DNA of 64,000 bases from Cladopsammia gracilis (taxonomy: Eukaryota > Cnidaria > Anthozoa > Scleractinia > Dendrophylliidae), in assembly GCA_022457155.1 (NCBI GenBank), contig JAJGOT010000028.1, positions 2,442,501-2,506,500 on the forward strand. The letters are read 5' to 3'. Position 1 is the stretch's first letter. Each line of letters starts with the position of its first letter. The notes under the pieces are model-generated. The model saw only the letters and a program-made list of their open reading frames with translations. It had not been told where the DNA came from and made no database searches. Positions 35,206 to 46,809 of this stretch are shown here, piece by piece. The translations under genes were made by a program, and so were the position numbers.

Positions 35206-35842
35206 ACATGAAAAACACAAATTAAAATGTTTTAGCGATTTATTCAAAATCGAACAGTTTAATTTGTTTGAAATTTTCCCGTTTAGTGTGCTACATTGCA
35301 TAGATTTATTCGCTTGTCGCGGGTAGCCCCAAAATCGAAAGATATTTAGGAAAAACTGTTTTTCGCCATATTTGTTTACCGTTGCTATGAAAACGCTGAT
35401 TAGCATAAAAAGAGCATCGTCCAAAGCTTTCATCCAAGCCTAACATCTGGTATCAAATTCAGATTCATTGAGCTAAAGTAAGATTATGTATAAGCGCATT
35501 CAAAAAGGGAAGTGTGACCCAAAAAAAATACTTGGAGCCACCTTAAAACAATAGCTCGCTCGCCCATAACGCGCCATTTTCGAACACAATTCCAACTAGC
35601 AGTTTTCAAACTGAAAAGAACAGTGGTTCCTTTTCACCAATTTTCAAACTTTAAACGGATTCTGTTCGAAAATAGCTCCATCTTCCACAATCCGCGCGTG
35701 TGTTTTAGGAAAACAGTTTAGTTTTTCAGAAAATCGCTCTTGAAAAACGGCCTTCATACTAAGGTATACGGTTTTATCTGTATTTCCAAGTGCGAAAGAA
35801 CAGTCTTATGACTTTCTTAATCTCGTTCGTTTTATGCTTTAA

Positions 35843-36217
35843 GGTGGCTCCCAACAGTTTCCAGCACTTTCCACGACTTAGATTTTGATGGGTCATTAAA
35901 ACCACTCTTTATCAGTTCATGCTACAATCATGATATCAAACGAATGCCCAATGATTGGTGAACACGTTGTTATCATTTTTGTGACACAATATGCTACTAT
36001 AGCAACAGTATAACGTGCTGAAAACACCCTTAATTTTAGTTTAAAGTGTTAATAACTCAAAAATGACTCGGTGAATCCCATTTTTTTATTGTCGAATTTT
36101 GATCAGTAGGATAAGATGCAACTTTTGGCAAAGTTTAAAAAAATTATGTAGGTGGGGTTCAGAGCCATCTTAAATTTTCGAAAATTTGAAAAGTGCTGGA
36201 AACTGTTGGGAGCCACC
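35843..36217. mobile_element. TTAA-flanked MITE, 375 bp
   Basis: The ends GGTGGCTCCCAACAGTTTCC and GGAAACTGTTGGGAGCCACC are flanked by TTAA on both sides (35839-35842 and 36218-36221). A lone GGAGCCACCTTAA at about 35534 may be a fragment of another copy. Confidence 0.7.
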
Positions 36218-36526
36218 TTAATTGTAGATTCATTCTTATTCAAAACACCGCGCGTGGTTTCTTAGTTTAGGCCTTTTGAAAATCAGAACAGCTGAGCTGG
36301 GCTGGTCTTCTGAAACCAAACTCGCCTTCAAATTTACCGCTTCATTGGTTATGAATAATAACTAATGTCCAGCTATTGGGCACGATAGGAAGAAATCCAG
36401 GAAGAACTTTTCAGTATTCTCCATGCGGGTAACAGAAAACTACTTTGGCCATTTATTTCATAAAATAAACTTTCTCCTTTTATTAATTTTCTGATGTTTC
36501 CTTTTTAACTCGTGAATATGCGAAGC

Positions 36527-36630
36527 GGGTTATCTGGTTATCGGGTTATCGGGTTACTGGGTTATCGGGTTATCTGGTTATCGGGTTACCGGGTTATCGG
36601 GTTATCGGGTTATAGGGTTATCGGGTTATC
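36527..36630. repeat. GGGTTATC minisatellite
   Basis: About 12 tandem 8-bp GGGTTATC units with few substitutions, followed by a short CACT microsatellite at 36658-36681. Confidence 0.85.
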
Positions 36631-36867
36631 GCTGACGGGGACAGATGGGCAAATTTTCACTCACTCACTCACTCACTCACTAGGCTTAGATACCAAATTC
36701 CTGAAAAAAAAGGCTAAAATAGCTCTTATCGTAGATGAGTACGACACTCCAACATATCAGCGGTTTCTCGCTTTCTTGACCGGTATGTACTTGGTGTATC
36801 CCTTATTATTTTGTATTTAAACACTTAGTTTTTATTTCAGTAGAAAAAGAAGATAAAAACAGCAGAA

Positions 36868-36933
36868 TAGGGAATCGAACCCAGGCCATATGATTTACTC
36901 CATGCACACTATCCACTACACCACCGAGGACTA
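36868..36933 (-). other. tRNA-like sequence, probably SINE head or tRNA pseudogene
   Basis: The minus strand reads TCCTCGGTGGTGTAGTGGAT (A box) and GGGTTCGATTCCC (B box and T-arm) at tRNA spacing. The anticodon stem pairs poorly and the acceptor stem is not closed, so a functional tRNA is unlikely. Confidence 0.45.
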
Positions 36934-37184
36934 GCTGCCGGAAATTGTAATTTTTAAGGGATATAAGATAATATGCTGCTAGCCCAGACCATATATAAGA
37001 ACTGACCCTTTCGATACACTGGAAATACTGGAATCAGTGCTTAACCCTAAATACTAAAATCAGTGCTTCAACCCTAGATACTGTAATCCGACCCTAATTA
37101 CACTGCAATATATCTACATACATTACAATAAGGGATACATGAAGTACCATACATTATGATCAGGGATACACCAAGTACCTTGGT

Positions 37185-37269
37185 CTTGACCCTATAGTCT
37201 CGTTTTGATGTTCACGCTCATCGTCGTCAGAGGTTCTCGTAAACATCAAAACGAGACTATAGGGTCAAG
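37185..37269. repeat. Hairpin with 28-bp perfect arms
   Basis: CTTGACCCTATAGTCTCG... (37185-37212) is mirrored exactly at 37242-37269 around a 29-nt loop. Flanking sequence at 37270-37325 is also an inverted copy of 36718-36783 (ACATATCAGCGGTTTCTCGC). Confidence 0.75.
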
Positions 37270-37454
37270 AAAGCGAGAAACCGCTGATATGTTGGCGTGG
37301 CGTACTCATCTATGATAAGGGCCATTCTTTCCGGAATTTCTCCAAAAAAGCTCTAAAACTTTATAAAATTCTATCAAAAATTTCTAAAATTCTCGAAAAT
37401 TCTTAAAGTTTCTCTCTTGTTTCTAACTGTGAGCTGGTAGATGGCTAACTAGAA

Positions 37455-37469
37455 TTAGTATCACCCAAC

Positions 37470-37507
<38 letters not shown>

Positions 37508-37655
37508 GCTACTAGGGGTCTAATAGTAATAGTCATCGAGGAGCGAAATTCGCCGGTTTTATTTTTCGTTTTATTCCCAAATAAATATTTCTTCAACTTG
37601 CAATTGCTTTTTTTTATTATTGCCTTTTTCTGTCCGACTAGTTGGGTGATACTAA
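37455..37655. mobile_element. 201-bp MITE, TTAGTATCACCCAACTAGT ends
   Basis: A 19-bp inverted repeat at both ends with a nearly perfect match. No coding inside. Confidence 0.65.
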
Positions 37656-38638
37656 AACAATTAAACCCTTCCGCCCTCAAGGACCACGGGTCAATAGCCC
37701 ATTCGGCTTCGCCGAATAATAGCCTCACGAGGCTATTAATTAGTCATATTTGCTACAAACTGAGATGGAATCCATGGAAAACATAATTTCAGTGAGAAAC
37801 TGCCGATTAGAGGCACTGTAGACAATACTCTGAGGGTGAGCCCTCAAGTTGGTCAGTGGTAACACAAAAAACGCTTTCGCGATGTTTTTGTTTGTGTCAC
37901 CTGGAAGCTGATATTTCTCTAAAATTCTGCCAAATTTTACCGGCCATTGTCTAAAATTTCCGAGATTTTCTAAAATCCTTTTCGGTGTTCTCAAAAAAAA
38001 ATTTCTGGAATTTTGTATCTAAGCCTAGCGTAACGCAATGTACGGTATGTTAAAATTATAAAAGCACGGCTTGGTATCTTTTCAAAATACCGTAATCCGC
38101 GATAAGATATGTGTGATATTTTTAAAATTTTTCCAGAATTTTTGAAATTTTGGAAAACATTTTAGAAATCTTTATATTAAGAATTTTAAAGCTTTTTGGG
38201 GGAATTTTGTATCTAAGCCTACGTTACGCATTGAATTTAACATAAATTTGGCAACTTTATCGAAAGTGTTAATTGATACAATAAAGCTTCCACGAACTCG
38301 AGTGTCTCCTCAACCAAATCGACTAAGCACGTGTCTAAATTCAAAATCAGTTCTATTTGAATACATTTCGACACCTTTTTGTAAGGAATGGTGGCTCAAA
38401 TATTAACCAGCGATGTGTAGAGCATTTCTTATTCACGAGATGGCTCAAGGGAGCCTTTAACAAGTTTCTTCAAAGTTTAATAAATTAGGAAAAATCAAAG
38501 CAACTGTTAAAGCATTCGGCTTTATCGATGAGTATTAAAAATCACCGATAGGCCAAACGTTTTTGGCAGTCGTTTATTCATCAGCGATAACCAATGACTT
38601 ATTAGCCGATTACCCATCGATTACTCGTCCCAACATTA

Positions 38639-38892
38639 GGGACGGACCATTATTTTTTTGACGGGGGGGGGGGGGGTTGGAAAATTTTAAAATAAATTGT
38701 TTGCAGAGGCTATAAACACTGAAATAAATGTGTATGCAAGCAAAAAATAAAGAAAAAAAATTGTTTGCTGGAAGTATAGCAGTTGGACGGAGACACAAAA
38801 TAAATTGTTTGCAGCAGGTGCCGCATATAAAAAAAATGTTTGCATGCGAAAATTTTCCAACCCCCCTCGTCAAAAAAATAATGGCCCGTCCC
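38639..38892. mobile_element. 254-bp MITE, GGGACGGACC ends, TTA duplication
   Basis: GGGACGGACCATTATTTTT is mirrored by AATAATGGCCCGTCCC, with TTA on both sides. A 3-bp TTA duplication fits PIF/Harbinger. The ends resemble the 16965-17494 element. Confidence 0.6.
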
Positions 38893-40115
38893 TTAAAGGG
38901 ATACTCTATACCCCACCACAATTTTTTAAGAAAAGAAAGCTTATAACCCAAATAAAGCATATTGAAAAAAATTAGTGGTCAATCCTTTTTTTTTTTCATA
39001 CAAAAAAATTTCGTACAAATGGGAAAAGCTTTTGACCTGCGGGTCGAGCTTCACCGCTTTGGCCAAAGGCGGATTTTTCAGGTATCCCATGACGCCTAGC
39101 GCGTAATTATCGATCCTGGTGTGTCAAATTTCCTGCGATAGTGAGTACAGTCAGTACACATGGTGAAATTTCACTGATCTTCGCGAGACTTTTTCTTGGT
39201 TTCCAACTCGATAAAAGGTGAATCAAATCGTTATTTGGTTTCTATATATGTACATTAAAGTTTACTTAGTTATCATTTGATCCGAGCCTGTTTAACTATG
39301 TATCGCGATATTTTTGTCTTTGTTTTTAGTGGCATGCATGGCTGATCACTTCGTTTCTTTGTTGTTTCTTTGTTGGGTTAAAATCGCCCCCAGATACCAC
39401 GCAGCTCTTTACAACCTCTAATTTCATTGGACCTATATATCATGCAGCTCTATTGTTTTTAGGTCTAGGGTCTATTGTTAGCCATTGTTGTGTTGTTTGT
39501 TCTATTGTTTTCTCAGCAAATCAGAGAAGACCTTGTAAGAGCTGCAATTACTGCCCGTTAAAATCCTTGATCTGTTTTGCCGTATTTCGTTTTTAATCCT
39601 GGGGACATTAGCATATAATTACGCCTGATAAAGCCCGGAGAGTGACTCTTTTAAATGCAATACACGTTCCCCTAAAGTCCCCACGTTTTGCAGGAATTTA
39701 TGACCGTTGAATTTTGGTCAAAATCAGCACCAAAACGTTGTTATAAAATTCGCTTCGATCGCGAAGATTCCGGCTTTGCTTTGGTTTTTACAGTCGAAGG
39801 AAATATCGTATTTAGTGCAATTGCAGCTTCATCATTTTGAGTTTGGTCAAATCATATGATCGTTTGACACTTTCCTTCTGTTCGAAGCTAATAAATCGCT
39901 TGATGTTTGTGTTTTTAAAAGTGATATGGAAGATGGAAATATTTCTTCATCTGCCGGAAATCCGCAAATCGAAGTCTTAATTGTCATCGATGCCTTTCAA
40001 TTTGTCCGTGTTAATACATGTAAATAGACAAAATCGCCGCTCTCTTTACTTTTTGGGGAAGCAAACGACAAACGATATGATATATGTTTGACTGCTAAAA
40101 TTTACGCAGTGGACG
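38893..40115. other. No supported gene
   Basis: A short open frame starting MEDGNISSSAGNPQIEV near 39928 is unrecognised. The rest is AT-rich without clear features. Confidence 0.25.
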
Positions 40116-41275
40116 ATGCGCTCGCCCGGAGGGGGGGGGGGGGGGGGTGTACTTCCTAGTAATGGGCTAATGGGGATGTGCCGCTGGATGGGGTCGCATT
40201 TTCACGACTGGATTGACTATAATGGGGTTGCATTTTCAATAGAGTTACTAGAATGGGGTTGCAAATTGTCACGATTTTTTGGGGTAAGAAAATTCCTGGG
40301 GGAGGGGGTACTTGGGTCAACTTTTGCTGGGTATGTGCCGCTGGCCTCTCAGAGCCCCTACCCCGGCCCCATTATAGTCTATTCTGTGGCCAATTATAGA
40401 CCCAATCTTAGTCACTTTTGAGTGTCAATTCATTTGAGGATAACCTAGTTAAAAGGGTTCCGAACTCAAGGTAGATGGTTAAACAGAAAGTTGGGATTGC
40501 AAAATTTACATTCGAATGTAAATTTTGCAATCCCAACTTTCTGTTTAACCATCTACCTTGAGTTCGGAACCCTTTTAACTAGGTTATCCTCAAATGAATT
40601 GACACATTTATTAAATGTAGAAGACTTTACTCTTCAGCTACAAACCTTCTGGTTCATTTTTTAACTGAAAATATTTACAAGTTAAATGTAGAAGACTTTA
40701 CTCTTCAGCTACAAACCTTCTGGTTCATTTTTTAACAAAAAATATTTAGAAGTTAAAACTACCCCAAAAAATACTTGCCAGAATTTTCTTACCCCAAAAA
40801 ATCCCGACAATTTGCAACCCCATTCTAGTAACTCTATTGAAAATGCAACCTCATTATAGTCAATTCAGTCGTGAAAATGCGACCCCATCCAGCAACACAT
40901 CCCCATTAGCCCATTACTAGGAAGTACCACCCCCCCCCCCCTCCCCCGGGAGAATATTTTGGCAAGTATTTTTTGGGTAGTTTTAGCTTGTAAATATTTT
41001 CGGTTAAAAGGTTTGTAGGTGATGAGTAAAGTCTTCTACATTTAATAAATGTGTCAATTCATTTGAGGATGACCTAGTTAAAAGGGTACCGAACTCAAGG
41101 TAGATGGCTAAACAGAAAGTGACTAAGTTGGGATCGCGAAATTTACATTTACTCCAAAGTGACTAAGATGGGATCTATAATTGGCCACAGAATAGACTAT
41201 AATGGGTAGGGCCTCTGAGAGGCCAGCGGCACATACCCAGCAAAAGTTGACCCAAGTCCCCCCCTCCCCCCGTGG
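40116..41275. repeat. Complex folded repeat of about 1.16 kb with multiple inverted copies
   Basis: Outer ends share a poly-G/poly-C tract and CGCTCGC. The block at 40145-40300 (ATGGGGTTGC, AATGGGCTAATGGGGATGTG) reappears inverted at 40745-40925. The block at 40300-40420 reappears inverted at 41155-41265. A 57-bp unit (GTAGAAGACTTTACTC...) is tandemly duplicated at 40614-40745. Confidence 0.6.
40422..40605. repeat. 184-bp perfect palindrome without spacer
   Basis: The centre is TTCGAA at 40511-40516, with 92-bp arms that match base for base (outermost GTGTCAATTC / GAATTGACAC). Confidence 0.9.
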
Positions 41276-41309
41276 GTGCGCTCGCTTCATGCAATTTTCA
41301 GTTGATCAT

Positions 41310-41849
41310 ATTCTTGGCTTTCACTTACGTCATATCAAAATTCAGAAGCATTAAAAAATAGATTTCGAATCCAAAATGTTTATGGAATTGTAAAGAGTTT
41401 AAAACTACACATCTTGGCCAAATTTTGAAGCACAAAAGCATTTCGTTCAAGAGTTACAGGTGAACGAGTATTAGATTTTTTTAGTAAGAAATGTATGGAG
41501 CGGCCATAGATGGCGGCCGAAAATTCAAAGTCTTAATCACACCAAAAATCACATTCAAAAATATTGTATTTGCTATAAGCTCAATTAACTCGGCTTATAA
41601 GCACTTATAATGCAAACAATACTTTCAGCTGATTTAATTTTGTTTATTTTCGCGGCTAATCTGAAATAGCGTGACGCATTGCGTGACACATTTAAAACCT
41701 TTGTAAATCGGTAGCAAAACATCGTTAAAACCTGAAACTTTTTGTGAAAGATTATAACACTTGTATCCACATACCATGTTAGAAACAGCTTTGTAGGACG
41801 TTTTCTTTACATTTTTTAATTTTTATGACGTCATGTGAAAGCCAAGAAT
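41310..41849. mobile_element. 540-bp inverted-repeat element, ATTCTTGGCTTTCAC ends
   Basis: ATTCTTGGCTTTCACTTACGTCAT pairs with ATGACGTCATGTGAAAGCCAAGAAT. No coding inside. Confidence 0.6.
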
Positions 41850-42006
41850 AGTTCATTCGCGTTGCATCATGGGTTACCCGAAAAATCGTCCTTTGCTCAA
41901 ATCTGAAAGTGACGTAGCAGAGAGAACCCGCAAAACCTTGCCCTTTCCGGTGAGATTATAATTCTTCACGAAAAAAAGAGAGCACATTTTGCCAAAGAAA
42001 TTAATA

Positions 42007-42081
42007 ATGCCTCATCGCTGTGAAGCTGGTGGATGTTCTCACACTCGCAAAGATGGAGTAAGCCTTCATAAATGGCCTTAA
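42007..42081 (+). pseudogene. Truncated THAP zinc-finger start
   Basis: ATGCCTCATCGCTGTGAAG encodes MPHRCEAGGCSHTRKDGVSL-HKWP and then a stop. The spacing matches the first half of a THAP domain (M-P-x-x-C-x4-C ... H-x-x-P). The rest is missing, so it is a remnant of a THAP transposase or gene. Confidence 0.5.
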
Positions 42082-43033
42082 GATACCAACTGTGCTAGGC
42101 TGTAAACGAATAACGCGTTACGATTTTCGCAACCCGTCACGATATACACGTAATTATGCTGTTCTATTCTGTAAATGCTAATTGACGCTATTTTGGCTAT
42201 TTTCGCTTGGTTTCATTTTATAATCGCACTCTCATTCTAAGCGAACACACACACACTTTCTTGTCCGGTTTTCAACAGGAATCAATGCCATGGCCGTAAA
42301 CTGATGATCGTTAGAATGCATAGACAGACATTTATAATACACTTTATTGTTAATTTAAACATCAGTCAGAATCACGGATACTTTACTAACCTGGCAGAAT
42401 CCTTTGCGATATCCCCTTCCATTTTTCCGCCGGTACAATTAAAATACAAATTTAAACGTAACGTACGCGGTAAGCCAACTGTTGACGACTATACTACCAA
42501 ACCGAAATTGACAGAAGCTGATGATCCGGGGGAATATACCTTGGGAAAAACCCCTTCTATTATGCGATATGAATGATGTCACCACAATAGCAAGAAACGG
42601 ATCACACACTCAACAATTTTGCCCTTTATGTTTGTTTTTCGCGATGTTAACTCACTAATGGTCAGACTAAGTTTTAACAAGCAAAAATTTCTAAAGACGG
42701 GAATCGTGTACAAACGAATTTGACGTAAAAAAGGAAAGAATTTATGCAGGATTGTGTGACGGCGCTGACATATCAACCGTGAAGGGAAAGCCCCGGTTCG
42801 CTGCTTTCAGTTTACTCAGTTTCACAGTTCCATTAAAATCAGTAGGTTGCTTTTACTTCTGGATTTTTCCTGTGAAATATTGCATTTCAAGACGCAGCAT
42901 CATAAAGGTGATGATATATTAAACAAGGTCAGTAAATTCTGAACGTTTTGTTAAGACCACGGCCGTTCATGGTATCAGTTTAAGCTAGTTTAAATAGGAA
43001 GCGGAAAATTGACGGATTGTAAGCACCGACATA
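42082..43033. other. No supported gene
   Basis: An open frame at 42304-42576 (+) has no recognisable domain. No repeats were identified. Confidence 0.25.
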
Positions 43034-43418
43034 CAGTGGAACACGCGTGACAACGTCGAAGGCGCATGGCTCACGGTCTCTGGAGTTTCTTCTTCGCCCT
43101 GCACTCGAACGTTATACGGGCAATGATCAAGTCGTTATTTCAATGTTAAAGTTTTACAGTTTTCCCAAACCAAGTGTATACACACAATACTGAAGTTTAT
43201 CCTTGTTAAGATGGAAAGATGGAAAACAAGTGTTGTACTTTACAAAGCGTTTAGTAACAACGTGCAATAATAAATTACACAAAGAAATCAATGAAAAATC
43301 AATTATTGACAATACCCCGATATAACGATACCTTTGGCTCTTTTCCCGAAAAATCGTTATATCGGGAGATCTAATTCGTCGGTCCCTTGGCACATCGTTA
43401 TATCGAGGTTCCACTGTA
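43034..43418. mobile_element. Pogo/Tigger-like MITE, second copy
   Basis: The ends read TA-CAGTGGAAC and GAGGTTCCACTG-TA. TATAACGA/TCGTTATATCG motifs lie inside the right end. Both TA dinucleotides are present. Confidence 0.6.
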
Positions 43419-43522
43419 CAATGCCAAATTTTAAAAGTCAGCGGCAATGAAAGTTAACAGCTTATAATTGGGTATATACTTCATTGTAACACACCATATA
43501 GGGATCCTATCATATAGGGATC

Positions 43523-43622
43523 CTAAAAACTCATTTTAAATTGGTTAGCTTTTATTTACTGTTATGGGTAGTGATATCCATAACAGTAAATAAAAGCTAA
43601 CCATTTTAAAATGAGTTTTTAG
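43523..43622. repeat. Hairpin with 45-bp arms
   Basis: CTAAAAACTCATTTTAAA... to CTGTTATGG is mirrored after a loop of about 10 nt with a single mismatch. Two GATCCTA direct repeats precede it. Confidence 0.75.
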
Positions 43623-43770
43623 CCCTAAGTAAGTGCCGGATTCTTTGACTTGCATAAATTAAAACTACCATGAAGTATATACCAGTATGCAGAGGAAAGC
43701 TTCAACAAATTACTAAAGAACGAATGTTTCAGTGAAGAACTTTCCTTGATACACATGAATGTTAGCCATC

Positions 43771-44395
43771 AAGCTCAGTATGAGTGTCAATTTAATACGT
43801 GTGGTACTCAGAGATGCCAGGGGGGTCCGGAAATTGTTTTTGGCTTTACCCTCTAAGTGTCATTTTCTGCATTTTGGGGGATTTTGGTAAAATAGGCCAT
43901 TTGCACGATGATGTCATTTGGCTACTACTACCAGAATCCTTTAGTTTTTGTTTTGTAGTGCAAATTAGGGCTATTGTTATTTAAACCACACTGGAATTAC
44001 AAAATTTAAATAAGAAAGGAAAAACGAAATGAATTCTGGTAGTAGTAGTCAAATGACGTTATCGTGCAAATGGCCTATTTGAGAAAAGATCCAAAGTCGC
44101 TTTTATCCGGGAGATTTGGTGACCCGTACGGGAGACTGGGAGAATTTGTTCCGTATCCGGGAGAGTTGGCATAAGTGGGTACCGTATTTCGTAATATCAA
44201 CATGGCTGCAAAATAACCACACAGGAAGCAAGCAACACACCATGAAAATAAGGTAAGGCTTTTTTATTGAGAAATTTTGCGAATAATTATCTTCTTGAAT
44301 CTATTACCGGGATTCTCATACAAATCCTTATATTTACAGCCATGTTGATATTTCTAAATACGGTACCACGCGTAACTGACACTCATACTGAGCTT
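43771..44395. mobile_element. TIR element with two nested insertions
   Basis: The outer ends are AAGCTCAGTATGAGTGTCA and TGACACTCATACTGAGCTT. Inside are an insertion at 43890-44080 (AAATAGGCCATTTGCACGAT ends) and another at 44178-44367 (GGTACCGTATTT ends). The repeat shared with 17.1 kb spans the first insertion. Confidence 0.65.
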
Positions 44396-45166
44396 GGGGT
44401 GCCTGTGGTATCATAAGGTCATCAGTGCCAGAGCTTTTTTTAGTGTCCATTTTTAGCAATTCTCGTTCCAATTCGTTTTCTGTCACGGGTTGAATAAAGA
44501 AGCTCTCATAGTAACTCTTTCTAGGAAGGCTTCAAATGCCATAGATGATGGTTGTACTTTTGCAACAATGATAGTGCTGAACGGCAATGCACGATGGAAT
44601 GTCAACTTTTTCATTGTTACAACAAGTGATCTCATTGGCCTAGACTAAAAAACCGCTAAAAAATGAAGGTTGAAGGTGCATAAAGTCTAAATTTTTTAAG
44701 GTTTCAAGTATTTTGAGACCCAATCACACAACATGCAATTTTTCAAAGATATTGCATTTGGTGAACTTCATCAAAGAAGCAAAATTAGTAGCTTTTGTCT
44801 TCGGCTATTCTGATTGGTTAAGTAGCACGAACAGTTCCTAAAATATATTTGACGCAAATGGATTTTCTGTATTTTTATAATGAAATATAATTATAAACCA
44901 TCAGCCACTCCTCTATTCTTGAAATCAAAGATATTCTATGTGGGAAAGAGCCAATGCCGCAGAACAATGAAGTTTCCTATAGTTCTTATGTGAAGCATTA
45001 CTTAAAACAGATTCACGATTCGACTTTTACATTTTACGGCATCGGCATGCCAGAGTATATTTTCTAGACATTTTGACTGGACCAGGGGAGGGGCGTGACG
45101 ACCTGGGATCGATCGGGGAGCAGATATTTCAAACATGAGAATTCGATTGAATGAATCGATGAAGAT
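44396..45166. other. No gene seen
   Basis: AT-rich, without convincing exons or repeats. Confidence 0.25.
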
Positions 45167-45345
45167 ATGGAGTGTTTTCACATGACATCACGGCGGCCAT
45201 GTTGGTGTCCCAAAACAATAGAATGGCGGCCATATTGGTGTCCCAAGCTAATTCTGTGGGGATTGAACTCTTTTCTAATGCAAACACTTTGTTTTGTTCA
45301 AATAAATTAGCATAGCTGCAGACCACGTGAGTGAAAACACTCTAT
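45167..45345. mobile_element. 179-bp MITE, TGGAGTGTTTTCAC ends
   Basis: TGGAGTGTTTTCACATGAC pairs with GTGAGTGAAAACACTCTATA. Two tandem GGCGGCCATRTTGGTGTCCC units lie inside. Confidence 0.6.
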
Positions 45346-45867
45346 ACGCTATGAGCTTATTAAAACATAATGTGGTTTTTAAATTACAGAAGCTCAACAA
45401 AAATGTCGGCTCCTGAATGCAGCCCATCGGTTTCAAGGGACCTAGCCATTTGTTACATTCGTATTCATGACTGCTTCAGGTAAGCTGCAAATTGAATCCT
45501 CTTCTTCATTCTTGGATTGCCACAGGCTCTGCCAGGGAAGGGGAGGGTGGAGTAGTCCTGAACATATTTAGTCCATTTTCGGAGCAAAATATGTTATTTT
45601 TTGCCTACTGATTTTAATTTCAGACCCAAATATGAAAAATAAATCGATACGGCCCAATTTCAGACTTGACCACTAAACGTTGACACCGATTTTCAGACCA
45701 AAACGGCCGCAATAGTCTCTCCTAAGACCTCACTGTCTCCGGCAGCTGCTCTTGCAGAAAAACCAGTGTCCTAGTCGTACCATTGTGCTTGCTTTCCTAC
45801 TTTACCTCTTAAACAATTACTAATTGGAGTCACTTTTGTATTATAAATGGACCATTTTATTTGTGAA

Positions 45868-45985
45868 GAGGGGGAGGGGGGGGGGAAGGGGAGGGGGGGA
45901 AGGGGAGGGGGGGAAGGGGAGGGGGAGGAGGGAGGGGGGGAGGGGGGGAGGAGGGAGGGGGGAGGGGGGGAGGAGGGAGGGGGGG
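45868..45985. repeat. 118-bp polypurine (G/A) tract
   Basis: Almost uninterrupted GGGGGAGG/GGGGAAGG units on +, just inside the TGGACCATTTT end of a probable MITE (45846 to about 46174). Confidence 0.85.
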
Positions 45986-46182
45986 TTTCTTCAACACGAA
46001 ATTTTGGTTGACCACTAAATGTTCTGCATTAATTTTTTTCTCTAGTTAACTGTTTGCAAGATTTTTTTTTACGTCGTTTCTCCTTGCACTATTTCTTTCT
46101 TCTGCAAAAGCTTTGCTGGATTTTTCTTTGGTAATTTCTCAACCACTCCTTTAACAATAAAATTAATGATCCGTCCTTAAGT

Positions 46183-46725
46183 GCTGGTTTTCACTAGCGC
46201 ATAAGCATAAGCACAAGCCAACATACGCAGACTCAGTAACACCTTGATCATTAGTGCCTATTGTTCTGTTTTGTTCAAACAATTAACAATTATTGGATGA
46301 GGTTGAGCATGATAGCGATAATTATCAAGGCCAAAGTTTGTGTTATCTGCCAAAGCCGAAGGCTGCGAAAACCGAATCCAATAATTGTTTTATTATGCAT
46401 ATTCCTGAGCTGCACTTGTAAAGACAAGAGCACGTACAAAAAAAGTGATCAATGCGCAGCAGTCAACTTGTAAGTAAACAACTTACGTCACTTCTGCATG
46501 CATAAAACTATTGTCTGTAGGTATGACGTCACTTCTGCATGCATAAAACTATTGTCTGTAGGTATGACGTAACGGAAACAGCAAGCAATAATTAGCTGCG
46601 TGCTTATAGCCAATCAAAATCGAGCTAGTGACACCAATGTATAATAATAGGCACTAATGAACAACACGTTACTGAGTCTGCTTATGTTGGCTTGTGCTTA
46701 TGCTTATGCGCTAGTGAAAACCAGC
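46183..46725. mobile_element. 543-bp MITE with CTTAAGT duplication
   Basis: GCTGGTTTTCACTAGCGCAT at the left is mirrored at the right, and the match runs over 40 bp. CTTAAGT flanks both sides (46176-46182 and 46726-46732). The interior is related to 54310-54690. Confidence 0.75.
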
Positions 46726-46809
46726 CTTAAGTGACCATTCAAATACGAGAAATGAATCGATTCACTATTGAGTCTATTGACTGTAACAGTTGTATTGTTG
46801 TCTCTCACT

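Noticed and set aside
36868..36933. Functional tRNA gene on -
   Set aside because: A and B boxes are present, but the anticodon and acceptor stems do not pair. Kept only as a tRNA-like relic.
40116..40421. 101-codon Gly-rich ORF on +
   Set aside because: It is translation of a poly-G tract and inverted-repeat DNA, not a gene.
42304..42576. 90-codon ORF on +
   Set aside because: Low-information composition and no family resemblance.
45824..46018. Gly/Arg-rich ORF on +
   Set aside because: It is simply the polypurine tract read in one frame.
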